Source: Tribonema minus (Eukaryota > Sar > Xanthophyceae > Tribonematales > Tribonemataceae). Taken from it: a stretch of DNA of 64,000 bases. Below are positions 53,530 through 64,000 of the stretch, one piece after another. The translations under genes and the position numbers were made by a program. Positions within the stretch are counted from its first letter, which is position 1, and each line of letters opens with the position of its first letter. Location: contig JAFCMP010000518.1 of the NCBI GenBank assembly GCA_017506865.1, forward strand, positions 1 to 64,000, read 5' to 3'. A model generated the notes under the pieces. That model was not told where the DNA came from. It made no database searches and saw only the letters and a program-made list of their open reading frames with translations.

Positions 53530-56500
53530 GTGAGTACTCACGTAGGGGACGCTTGACTCTCAGCTGTGCTCGGTCTTGTGATTTCTGCATACTTGATTGC
53601 GAGTTTGCACCGTTCACATGAAACCTCGATTTGAACAGCAACAAACATTGAGATCGAATTATGTAGGGGAAGTTTTCACCTCTCGTGCTCTGATCTGGCC
53701 CTCCTGATGTAGTTGTCTGTCATAATTACAGGTTACAAAAATCAACTAGTTACAAGTTATGAAATCTAGCGAGCGTCGTACCTGCCCCATTTAGGGTCAG
53801 CCTCTGAAATACTTTTCTGGCAGACACACAGGCTCAGAAAGTTGCGCCTTTGTCAATAGGCACGAAAGTTCTACTTCTACGTCTACTGTGCCTAGCCACT
53901 ACGCGCAAGATAAGTGTGCACTTGCCACCATACATCTAAACCTGGCTACGCATACCACTTTCAGCTGCCAACACCATCACTATCACAACTCACGTGGCAC
54001 CAACTGCGCCTAATGACTAGGCGCAAGTTTGATGCACACTCGCCCCCTTACATCTGAACCTGGCTAGATCTAACACTCTTAGCAGCCAAACACCATCACT
54101 GTCACACATCACCTACAACCCACTGCGCCTAACGACTAGGCGCAAGTTTAGCGCACAATCACCCCCTCACATCTTAACCTGGCTAGGCCTCACACTTTCA
54201 GCTGCCACCACATATCACCTAACACCTACTGCGCCAAACGACCCCTTTTACATCTTCAATCAGCTATGGTCTATCACTTCCACCTGCCAACAGCATCACT
54301 GTTGCATATCACCCAGCACCTACTGCGCCTAACGACTAGGCGCAAGTTTCGCACACACCCGCCCCCTTGAATATGAATTACGATAGAAGCCAGTGCATAT
54401 TGAGTACTCACATAGGGTAAGCTTGACTCTCAGCTGGTCTCGATCTTGTGGTTCTGCAGTAATTGCAAGTTTGCACAGGTCACATGAAACCTGGATTTGA
54501 ACAACAACAAACATTGAAATCGATTCATGTAGGGGAAGCTTCTACCTATCTTTGTCTGATCTCGCCTTCCTCATGTAGTTTCTTGCACTAATTAATTAAG
54601 TTACGAAAATCTAGCGAGCGTCGTACCTGCCCCATTTAGGGTCAGCCTCTGAAAAATACCTTTTCTGGCAGACACACAGGCTCAGAAAGTTGCGCCTTCT
54701 TCAATCGGCACGAAAGTTCTACTTCTACGTCTACTGTGCCTAGCCACTACGCGCAAGATAAGTGTGCACTTGCCACCATACATCTGAACCTGGCTACTCA
54801 TACCACTTTCAGCTGCCAACACCATCACTATCACAATTCACCTGGCACCTACTGCGCCTAATGATCAGGCGCAAGTTTGATGCACACTCGCCCCCCTACA
54901 TCTGAGCGTGGCTAGGTCTAACACTCTTAGCAGGCAAACACCATCACTGTCACACATCACCTACAACCCACTGCGCCTAACGACTAGGCACAAGTTTAGT
55001 GCAAATCACCCCCTTACATCTAACCTCGCTAGGCCTAACACGTTCAGCTGCCATCACATATCACCTAACACCTACAGCACCTAACAACCGCTTCCCCATC
55101 TTAAATCGGGTATGGGCTATCACTTCCACCTGCCAACAGCATGAGTCTTGTATATCACCCAGTACCTACTGCGCCTAACGACTAGGCGCAAGTTTCGCGC
55201 ACACTCGCCCCCTTGAACATGAATTAAGATAGAAAAGCCAGTACATAATGAGTACTCACATAGGGTAAGCTCGACTCTCAGCTGGTCTCGATCTTGTGGT
55301 TCTGCAGTAATTGCAAGTTTGCACAGTTCACATGAAACCTGGATTTGAACAACAACAAACATTGAAATCGATTCATGTAGGGGAAGCTTCTAGCTCTCTT
55401 AGTCTGATCTCGCCTTCCTCATGTAGTTTCCTGCACTAATTAATTAAGTTTCGAAAATCTAGCGAGCATCGTACCTGCCCCATTTAGGGTCAGCCTCTGA
55501 AAAATACTTTTTCTGGCAGACACACAGGCTCAGAAAGTTGCGCCTTCTTCAATCGGCACGAAAGTTCTACTTCTACGTCTACTGTGCCTAGCCACTACGC
55601 GCAAGATAAGTGTGCACTTGCCACCATACATCTAAACCTGGCTACGCATACCACTTTCAGCTGCCAACACCATCACTATCACAACTCACTTGGCACCTAC
55701 TGTGCCTAACAACTAGGCACAAGTTTAGTGCACACTCACCCCCTTACATCTAAACCTGGCTAGGTCTAACACTCTTAGCAGCCAAACACCATCACTGTCA
55801 CCTATCACCTACAACCCACTGCGCCTAACGACTAGGCACAAGTTTAGTGCAGAATCACCCCCTTACATCTTAACCTCGCTAGGCCTAACACGTTCAGCTG
55901 CCATCACATATCACCTAACACCTACTGCGCCTAACGACCCCGGTTACATCTTTAACCGGCTATGGCCTAGCACTTTCACCTGCCAACAGCATGACTGTTG
56001 CATATCACCCAGCACCTACTGCGCCTAAGGACTAGGCGCAAGTTTCGCGCACACTCGCCCCCTTGAATATGAATTAAGATAGAAAGTCAGTACATAATGA
56101 GTACTCACATAGGGTAAGCCTGACTCTCAGCTGGTCTCGACCTTGTGGTTCTGCATTAATTGCAAGTTTGCACAGGTCACATGAAACCTGGATTGGAACA
56201 ACCACAAACATTGAGATCGATTCATGTAGGGGAAGCTTCTAGCTCTCTTAGTCTGATCTCGCCTTCCTGATGTAGTTTTCTGCACTAATTAATTACAAGT
56301 TACGAAAACTAGCGAGCGCAATAGGCACGAAAGTTCAACTTCTACGTTTACTGTGCCTAGCCACTAGGGGCAAGATTAGTGCCATGTTGACACCATACAT
56401 CTGAACCTGGCTACGCATACCACTTTCAGCTGCCAACACCATCACTATCACAATTCACCTGGCGCCTGCTGCGCCTAACGACTAGGTGCAAGTTTGATGC

Positions 56501-56710
56501 ACACTCGTCCCCTTACATCTGAACCTGGCTGGGTCTAACACTCTTAGCAGCAGCCAAACACCACCAATGTCACATATCACCTACAACCCACTGCGCCTAA
56601 CGACTAGGCACAAGTTTAGTGCACAATCACCCCCTTGCATCTTAACCTGGCGAAGCCTAGAACTTTCAGCTGCCATCACACATCACCGAACACCTACTGC
56701 GCCTAGAACA
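53530..56710 (-). repeat. ~846-bp higher-order repeat, about 3.7 copies
   Basis: The landmark CCTGCCCCATTTAGGGTCAG starts at 53781, 54626 and 55474, giving periods of 845 and 848; a fourth copy from about 56098 is partly deleted. Each unit contains four ~115-bp subunits carrying the palindrome TGCGCCTA-ACGAC-TAGGCGCA (for example near 54005, 54122, 54322, 54970, 55167, 55817, 56020). Confidence 0.85.
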
Positions 56711-57989
56711 GGTAGGCTACTTGGCATTCTGAGGATGGACACCATAAGTGCAGCACTTTGTCATCAAAAACCTTCGCGAGGCAACTTATCAGCTCAGATC
56801 AATGCAACGAGAAGAGTTCGAAGGCGGCTCGAGAGCTCGCCTGCAGTGCCACCACCCTCGGCAAGTAGTGCTCCATTTTTATCAACACAAGGCAGCAATG
56901 TTCACATTTCACCAAGGCACGAAGTCACTGAGGCACAGTGTCTACCTTGTTTTAACTCAGTGATGAACAAGTGGTGGCACCTTGAAAGCTCGCCTGCAGC
57001 GCCACCGCCGTCGGCAAGCAGCGCTCCATTTCAACACACATGAGGCTTAGGTGTTGATAAATCCACTGCATCACGGTTGGCGGCGCGGTTCCGATGCCAT
57101 CCCCTGTACCACCTGGGCTCTCCATGTGCCCCATCTTGAAGCTGTCCACATCACTGTCGCAGCCGAGAAAACATGAAACATCCATCAGACAACTGCAACT
57201 TCGTCAAGTGAACTGCACGCGCCGTGCCTGTAGAGCAACAGCAGTGCATGCGCGAGGGTGAAACGGAATCTCTACCTCTACCATGAGCAGCGCATCCATA
57301 GCAGAAACGGTGCGCAAAGCCAGCGAAACGGTACGCAAGGCAACAATGGAGTTCAGTCAGATGCGCTGCCCGGTGCGCTGCCTTCTGAAGTGCACAACCA
57401 GTGTGTACTCACCTGTCTGCCCAAGTTTTGATGATGTCTGCTTGGTGCCCTGACAGTGTAAGCATCTCAAGGCACTTGCTCAGCTTGTGCCTGCAGATCT
57501 GCCTGTGGTTTTGCAGGGGATGCATCGACGACATCAACGGGATGCATCACCTACACTTCCGATGTTGGACCTGGATTATTTGCAGGTTCGCCTCCCGCTT
57601 GGTGCGCCACATTGTGATGGGACACTAACGTCAGTGTGTAATCATGTACTTGTAGTAGGAAAATATACAACCTCAAAATCAAAACGTCTGTCAGGCTGAT
57701 CTCGCCCTACTGATGCGATCTGCCTACGATCATTAATTGCAATTTACGAATATCTTGCGAGCGTCGTACTGGACCCATTTAGGGTCAGCCTCTTTTTTCG
57801 ACAGGACCAGACTCAGGAACTTCGAGTGTCCACACTTCAAGTGTCCACAAAGTTCAAGTCTAGGCAGTAAGGCTCAGTATGGTGAGTGCTCATGTAGGGA
57901 CAGCTTAAACCTGTGTCACACTGACCTCACCCACACTTTCCATCTTGATCCACGGTCATATGTTGAACCTGCAACAAACTGCTCTAAGT

Positions 57990-60110
57990 GTAGGTAAGAT
58001 CAGTGTAAGAGAGGTTCAAGCATCCCCAGCACTAGCAGAGGCCATACTAAGCCTTAGAGCACAAAGTTGAACTTGTGCTGAAACTGAAGTTCTTGAGGCT
58101 GGGCCTGTCTAGAAAAGTATTCACCACAGTGTAAATAATTGTGGCTCGTGATCGAAAGTGTTGGTGAGCTCAGGCTAAGAGAGGTACAATCTATCCCAAC
58201 ATGAGCAGTCACCATACTCAGCCTTACAGCACACACTTGAACTCTGGCACACACTTGAAGATCCTGAGGCTGGGCCTGTCGAAAAAAGCAATTTCTCAGA
58301 AGCTTACCCTAAAAGGGGTTGGTACAACGCTCGCTAGATTTTCGTAACCTGCAAAAAAAATAGGGCTCCTGATCAGAAGTGTAGATGAGATCAGTGTAAC
58401 AGAGGTTCAAGCATCCCCAGCACTAGCAGAGGCAATATCAAGCCTTAGAGCACAAAGTTGAACTTGTGCTGAAATTGAAGTTCCCTGTTGAGAAAGGTAT
58501 TCATAAAATGCAAATAATTATGGCTCAAGATCGAGAGCGTAGGTGAGTTGAGGGTAAGAGAGGCTCAATCTATCCCAACATGAGCAGTCACCATACTCAG
58601 CCTTACTGCACACACTTGAACTTTGGCACACACTTGAAGTTCCTGAGGCTGGGCCGAAAAAAGTATTCTTCAGAGGCTGACCCTAAATGGAGTTGAAACG
58701 ATGCTCGTTAGATTTTCGTCACCTGCAAATAAAGAGGGCTCCTGATCAGAAATGTAGATGAGATCAGTGTAACAGAGGTTCAAGCATCCCCAGCACTAGC
58801 AGAGGCAATATTAAGCCTTGAAGCACAAAGTTGAACTTGTGCTGAAATTGAAGCTCCCTGTTGAGAAAGGTATTCATAAAATGCAAATAATTATGGCTCA
58901 AGATCGAGAGCGTAGGTGAGTTGAGGGTAAGAGAGGCTCAATCTATCCCAACATGAGCAGTCACCATACTCAGCCTTACTGCACAAACTTGAACTTTGGC
59001 ACACACTTGAAGTTCCTGAGGCTGGGCCGAAAAAAGTACTCTTCAGAGGCTGACCCTAAATGGGGTTGAAACGACGCTCGTTAGATTTTCGTCACCTGCA
59101 AATAAAGAGGGCTCCTGATCAGAAGTGTAGGTGAGATCAGTGTAAGAGAGGTTCAAGCATCCCCAGCACTAGCTTAGGCCATACTAAGCCTTAGAGCACA
59201 AAGTTGAACTTGTGCTGAAATTGAAGTTCTTGAGGCTGGGCCTGTCGAGGAGAGTATTCACTACAGTGTAAATAATTGTGGCTCATGATCGAAAGTGTTG
59301 GTGAGCTCAGGCTAAGAGAGCGTCAATCTATCCCTACATGAGCAGTCACCATACTCAGCCTCACAGCACACACTTGAACTTTTGCACACACTTGCAGTTC
59401 CTGAGTCTGGCTCGAACAAAGTATTCTTCAGAGGCTGACCCTACATGGGGGTGGTACGACACTCGCAAGATTTTCGTAACCTGCAAATAAAGAGGGCTCC
59501 TGATCAGAAGTGTAGGTGAGATCAGTGTAAGAGAGGTTCAAGCATCCCCAGCACTAGCAGAGGCCATACTAAGCCTTAGAGCACAAAGTTGAACTTGTGC
59601 TGAAATTGAAGTTCCCTGTCGAGAGTATTCATAAAATGCAAATAATTGTGGCTCATGATCGAAAGTGTTGGTGAGCTCAAGCTACGAGAGGTTCAATATA
59701 TCCCAACATGAGCAGTCACCATACTCAGCCTTACAGCACACACTTGAACTTTGGCACACAGTGAAGTTCCTGAGGCTGGGCCTGTCGAAAAAAGTATTCT
59801 TCAGAGGCTGACCCTAAATGGGGTTGGTACGACGCTCGCTAGATTTTCGTAACCTGCAAATAAAGAGGGCTCCTGATCAGAAGTGTAGGTGAGATCAGTG
59901 TAAGAGAGGTTCAAGCATCCCCAGCACTAGCAGAAGCCATACTAAGCCTTAGAGTACAAAGTTGAACTTGTGTTGAAATTAAAGTTCCCTGTCGAGAAAG
60001 GTATCTATAAAATGCAAATATCTATGGCTCAAGATCGAGAGCGTAGGTGAGTTGAGGGTAAGAGAGACTCAATCTATCCCAACATGAGCAGTCACCATAC
60101 TCAGCCTCAC
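57990..60110 (+). repeat. ~370-390-bp tandem array, about 5.5 copies
   Basis: GATCAGTGTAA recurs at about 57998, 58389, 58761, 59134, 59520 and 59892. Each unit also contains a diverged second core (GAGCAGTCACCATACTCAGC) and the GACGCTCGCTAGATTTTCGT-type segment. Confidence 0.85.
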
Positions 60111-61453
60111 ACCACACCTTTCTGTCACCTACACTTCCGATGTTGGACCTGAATTATTTGCAGGTTCGCCTCCCGCTTGAAGCGTCACGTTGTCATTGGA
60201 CACTTACGTCAGTGTGTAATCATGTAGGAAAATGTACAACCTCAAAATCAAAAAAGTCTGTCAGGCTGATCTCGCCCTACTGATGCGATCTGCCTTAGAT
60301 AATTAGTTGCAGTTTACGAATATCTAGCGAGCGTCGTACCGGACCCATTTAGGGTCAGCCTCTGAAGAATACTTTTTTCGACAGGACCAGACTCAGGAAC
60401 TTCAAGTGTCCACAAAGTTCAAGTCTAGGCAGTAAGGCTCAGTATGGTGAGTGCTCATGTAGGGACAGCTTGAACCTGTGTCACACTGATCTCACCCACA
60501 CTGTCCACCTTGATCCACAGTCATATGTTGAACCTGCAACGAACTGCTCTAAGTGTAGGTGAGATCAGTATAAGAGAGGTTCAAACTATCCCCACATCAG
60601 CCTTACATCACACACTTGAGAGTTTTTGAGCACACTTGAAGTTGAAGCATCCCCGCATTAGCAGATGCCAAACTAAACCTATGAGCACAGAGTTGAACCG
60701 TTGCTAAGATTGATTGCAGTTCCTAATGCTGGGCCTGTCGAGAAAAAATGAATACTATAATCGCTCAGGATCGAAAGTGTAGATGAGGTCAGGCTAAGAC
60801 AAGTTTCTATCCCTACATCAGCAGTCACCATACTGAGATCAGCGTAAGAGATGTTCAAGCTGTCCCTGCATTGCCATACTACGCCTTAGAGCTCACTCTT
60901 AAACTTATGCTAACATTGAAGTTCTTGAGGCTGGGCCTGTCGGGTAAAGCATTCATAAAGTGCAAATACTTATGGCTCAGGATCCAAAGTGTAAGTAATG
61001 GGGACCCACCTGAGTGCTTGCCATACTAAGCCTTATGACACAAAGTTGAATTTATGGTCCAAGGTTAGGCCTGTCGAAAGAGGCTGACCTTATGAGGCTG
61101 GTTCGATGCTCGTCCTTGTTTCATTAAATGCAAATAATCATTGTACCAAATTGAATTAGTATGTGAGGTAGGCTTAGAGAAGTGCAAAATTTGCATACAT
61201 TTGCGTACTCACCATGTTCAGCCTCAGGTAAGCTAAACTGTCTGCATGCGCTTGAAGTTGCGCTTTCTTGATGCTCTTGAAGTTCATGAGCTGTACCAGA
61301 TATTATGGAGATTCGGCACCGGAGATTCGGGAGATCAATAGTGATTCGCGCAGCTATATCAGACTGCTAAATACCCCGCATCTCAGCATGCTCATTCTCT
61401 GCGATCACAATTACAACCACAGGCTCACAGCAACCAAGCAATCAACCAAAACC

Positions 61454-62950
61454 ATGTCCAAGACTTCTGGCATCACCTCTGTGGCCAACGACTCCGCGTC
61501 CGGCCAAGTGCTCAGGTCAGCTGCTGCCGCTGCTGAAGCCTCCATCAAGAAGAGCTCGCGCTTCAGCCCCTGCTCTGTCAACGAGCTCACGTCCTGGGTC
61601 GCCGCTGACTCTGGGTATGCCTACAACGATCAAGACAAGCGTCACAAGGCGATGGTCAGGGAGTCATACTGGTGCGATATCATACGCGAGGCCGTCACTG
61701 CAGAGACGTCACCTCCGACAGCTGCACAGAGCAGCGTCACGTTCAGCAACCTAGGTGAGGATGTGAAGGACAAATGGTGCACGCGCATCGCCAGCATGCA
61801 TGCAGCTGTGGCATATGCGCTGTGGACGATACTCGTACCATACTATGTTGCAGAGAGGTCGAAAATGGGCAACAGATCACACCATTGGCGCCCCCTGGAA
61901 CCTGATGCGACATTGCGTAAAGAACGCATGCAGGCATACAATGCTGTCAAGGCAGCGATGGCGTCAGACTACGTCAAGCGACACCCACAGGGGTCCTCCT
62001 CCTCGACCACTATGACTGGAACCTCACTCCAGATGACGAGCGGCTCAGATATTTCCTGGACCGTGATTTTTCAATTGAGGGGGACTCTGCCGATGCAGGT
62101 GGCACCTCTACCCAGTCTATTAGAGGTGTGGCCAGCACGATTGTTAGGTCGCTTTGGACGGCCTCTATAGTGCTCGGGCGCGAGCCCCACCCACTGAGTG
62201 CCATACGCCCCCTCATGGCAAAGGTCCTGGAGTGGATGGTGCTCGTCAAGGGCCACGGTGTGCCGGAGGACCTGCTGTCGGGGACCCGCATCGTCCCCCC
62301 CCTCAACTATGCTGACCTGGCGATGGACGCTGACGCATTCAAGCCATGCAAGAAGTACACATTCCTGGCGTCCATCACAGAAGATGCCTTCTTCTCCGAT
62401 ATAGTCATCCCTAAAGCATTTATTGTGATGCGGGCACTTCGTGTGGCTGTGGAACAAGCCATAGAGGGTATGAACAGGAATGACATGTGCCGGCAGATAT
62501 TTGAGGCAACGAGCGAAAACACCACTGCAGGTTTCAACAGCAACCTCGCATCGGTATTTGGCGCCATCAAGAGGAGCGGAGCGGAGCGGTACAGGCCAGA
62601 TGCGATGGACATCGCAGCAATACGTGCGTACCTACCATCCGCAGACCTGGCTTGGCTCGATACATCAGGGCAAGCGCTGACATACTCAGTGAACAAGTTC
62701 ATAGACACGTTCAGGGAAGCGTTTCTCACCACACGAAGGCGGCTGAGGGCGGTTGTCACTGTCAGCCGTGCGCTGGACAGGGGAGGCCTGAAGGCTAAGA
62801 AGGCCTGAGGATGACGGTCTTCGTGACATGATGCGGGCCCTCCGCAAGCAGATATGGAGCCGCGTGTGGCAGTCAATCATCGCCCCCTGGCTGCGCGCTC
62901 ACGATAGACCGCAGGAGCGACAGTCCTTCCTGAACACCAACGCATCTGAC
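61454..62950 (+). CDS. N-terminal and middle part of the recombinase-element protein
   Basis: ATG 61454 (MSKTSGITSVANDSASG) is the start shared with the degenerate copy. The reading changes frame at a GGGG run near 61991 (one base short), runs to 62808, and shifts once more near 62805-62812 into the frame reading DDGLRDMMRALRKQIW up to the MITE at 62951. About 500 residues in all, helical and without a recognised domain before the recombinase; DWNLTPDDERLRYF is a conserved-looking stretch. The region may bind DNA. Breaks at homopolymers leave open whether it is intact. Confidence 0.65.
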
Positions 62951-63382
62951 ATCCGCTCCGCTCATCCGCGACCCTGAACCCAAAAAGCAACCGAGCACTT
63001 ATGCTAAAGTGAGGTAAGTCAAGACACTCAAACTGTTGAAGTTTGATAATACTACTAGTAGGTTGTTGGCCTCACTCAGACGCACCAGAAGAGCTGTTGG
63101 TTGTTGAAGTTGAGACGGGTGGAGCCGTGCTATTGCACGTTGAGCAGTGATATGACAGTTGAAGTTAGCATGAAGTTGAAGTATGAATATCACCGTTGAA
63201 GTACAATATCACATCAGGATCAACATCAACTTCAACAAGTGAGTAGTCAGCAGATGCCCCTGACATAGGGCTACAGCATGCCATAACCCAACTTCAACAC
63301 CAGTTCTGCCCTGGAGACTTCACTACAGCATAAGTGCTCGGTTGCTTTTTGGGTTTCAGGGTCGCGGATGAGCGGAGCGGAT
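62951..63382. mobile_element. Foldback MITE of a second family (432 bp)
   Basis: Inverted repeats of ~55 bases bound it: ATCCGCTCCGCTCATCCGCG at the left and its complement at the right, differing by one base. The interior is non-coding and full of GTTGAAGTT/AACTTCAAC. It interrupts the recombinase-element gene between the codons for NTNASD and PVTDSAAGEG. The target duplication is unclear (at most the dinucleotide AT). Confidence 0.88.
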
Positions 63383-64000
63383 CCTGTCACTGACTCAGCA
63401 GCAGGCGAGGGGAATATCGTCAAGTTTGCAGACAGCAAGGGTTTCACCAGGTACGATGCAGAGAGAGTTCAGCTCCTGCTGATGCTTCACTTATCATGCC
63501 TCAGGTCGCAGGTGTGGCGTGACTCTGTCATAGAGGAGTATGAGCTCGGCGACCGCAAAGGCAAGCTGTTCTACACGGTCCACATGACTCGAGCTTTCAG
63601 GACGGCTTCATGCCAGGACGAAGGGATGCCAAGCTTGCGAGATGGGATTTGTCCGGGACGGAGAGGGCATTTGTGCACTGCGTGCTGCTGTTGTGCAGTC
63701 CGATGCTCGCCACAGGCGCCAAGAGTACAGCACGCATGTTTGTAGACGCTGCCGGCGCTCCCGTCACACAGCACTGGATTGAGACCAAGGTTGGAGAGGT
63801 GGGAAAGGAATGGCTCGGTGCGCCAAGGCTCGGACCTCATTCACTTCGCACCATGTGGCTCTCGTGGATGATCAACGGCGGTCTCATAACAGAGGCAGAC
63901 TTCGACAGCCTCGCCTCCTACGTCCACGTGTCGAGGGCAACAATGCTTGAGTCATACATCACTCCCAGTCACTACGGCCCTGCACAGCGCATTGGGCAGC
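63383..64000 (+). CDS. Tyrosine recombinase catalytic domain, truncated by the window
   Basis: After the MITE the gene continues PVTDSAAGEG; a one-base loss near a TTT run at about 63595 shifts it into the frame holding the catalytic end. HSLR (His codon 63838, Arg codon 63847) and the Tyr codon at 63955 are 36 residues apart in LASYVHVSRATMLESYI, the classic HxxR...Y of the family. A first Arg may be in LSCLRSQ (about 63502). These enzymes cut and rejoin DNA through a 3'-phosphotyrosine. The end of the gene is outside the window. Confidence 0.82.

Larger units (their letters stand above)
50520..61260. repeat. Complex satellite block of one monomer family in both orientations
   Basis: The shared core reads roughly GATC, a ~10-base spacer, AGAGAGGTTCAAGCTTCCCC, then ACATGAGTACTCACCAT. 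It is on the plus strand at about 50.7-53.5 kb and 57.98-60.1 kb, on the minus strand at about 53.5-57.9 kb and 60.1-60.5 kb, then plus again to about 61.25 kb. A second shared segment (GACGCTCGCTAGATTTTCGT) follows the same orientation switches. No protein-coding gene is supported except the transposon remnant at 51923-52800; other short frames are by-products of the repeat. Confidence 0.85.
61268..64000 (+). mobile_element. Tyrosine-recombinase (Crypton-like) transposable element, running off the right edge
   Basis: It is a single long coding region (from 61454) ending in a tyrosine recombinase, with no reverse transcriptase or DDE transposase seen, which fits Crypton-type DNA transposons. 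DIRS-type elements would need an RT, which could only be to the right of the window. A paralogous copy at 51.7-52.8 kb includes ~200 bases of matching 5' flank, which shows the repeat unit is an element and not only a gene. No ends were identified. Confidence 0.55.

Noticed and set aside
53990..56710. A CRISPR-like array in the palindromic ~115-bp repeats
   Set aside because: The spacers are themselves repeated and there are no cas genes; this is a satellite.
53300..58254. Short frames inside the satellite (for example 53300-53530, 54329-54514, 55120-55362, 56567-57043)
   Set aside because: They repeat with the satellite units, have no domain, and differ between units by indels.
50700..60100. 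A tRNA-derived SINE, suggested by the B-box-like GGTTCAAGC in every satellite core
   Set aside because: No A box at the right distance, no tail and no target duplications; tandem and inverted organisation fits satellite better.

Overview
The window looks like nuclear DNA of a green alga, probably chlamydomonad or volvocalean. The evidence is short GT-AG introns with GTGAGT-type donors, CTG/CAG-rich simple repeats, (T)TTAGGG-type telomere-like repeats, a Ty3/gypsy element, LINE remnants and an intron-bearing Fanzor gene. It also carries a block of compact, mostly intronless genes of the kind found in large algal DNA viruses: a SLX1-like GIY-YIG nuclease, a superfamily 2 helicase with helicase-associated repeats, a GH26 glycosidase, a small kinase, a PhyH-like dioxygenase, a modular discoidin/FN3 adhesin and many unknown short genes. 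No capsid, packaging ATPase or DNA polymerase gene lies in the window, so a decayed endogenous giant-virus island in an algal chromosome is an inference only. Several genes in the block have spliceosomal introns, so the block may be mixed.

Layout. 1-6.3 kb: 3' part of a Ty3/gypsy retrotransposon (polyprotein open at the left edge, one late frameshift) and a GC-rich LTR-like tail. 6.3-20.8 kb: a long discoidin/FN3/SprB-like surface protein gene cut in two by a ~9.5-kb insertion carrying a Fanzor (eukaryotic TnpB relative). Six exons join in frame to 876 residues with RuvC residues D530, E734 and D791, followed by a hairpin-rich stretch (18985-19130) at the right end that is a candidate guide-RNA scaffold. 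20.8-43.5 kb: Ulp1-like protease, ARM-repeat protein, GIY-YIG nuclease, small membrane protein, GH26, helicase, kinase, PhyH-like dioxygenase, a possibly myristoylated coiled-coil protein, an HMG-like nine-repeat protein and a three-exon heptad-repeat protein, with a foldback MITE at 32.5 kb.

43.5-50.5 kb is gene-poor, with a LINE remnant and interstitial telomere-like repeats. 50.5-61.25 kb is a complex satellite: one monomer family in both orientations, a ~846-bp higher-order repeat with a palindrome, and a ~370-bp array. Inside it lies a broken copy of a tyrosine-recombinase element, interrupted by a second copy of the 32.5-kb MITE. 61.3-64 kb holds a longer copy of that element, split by a different foldback MITE, with its catalytic domain running off the right edge.

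The mobile elements date each other: the same MITE family sits in the virus-like block and in the satellite, so both belong to one chromosome open to transposition. Several reading frames break by one base at short homopolymers, so sequencing error should be excluded before calling those genes dead.
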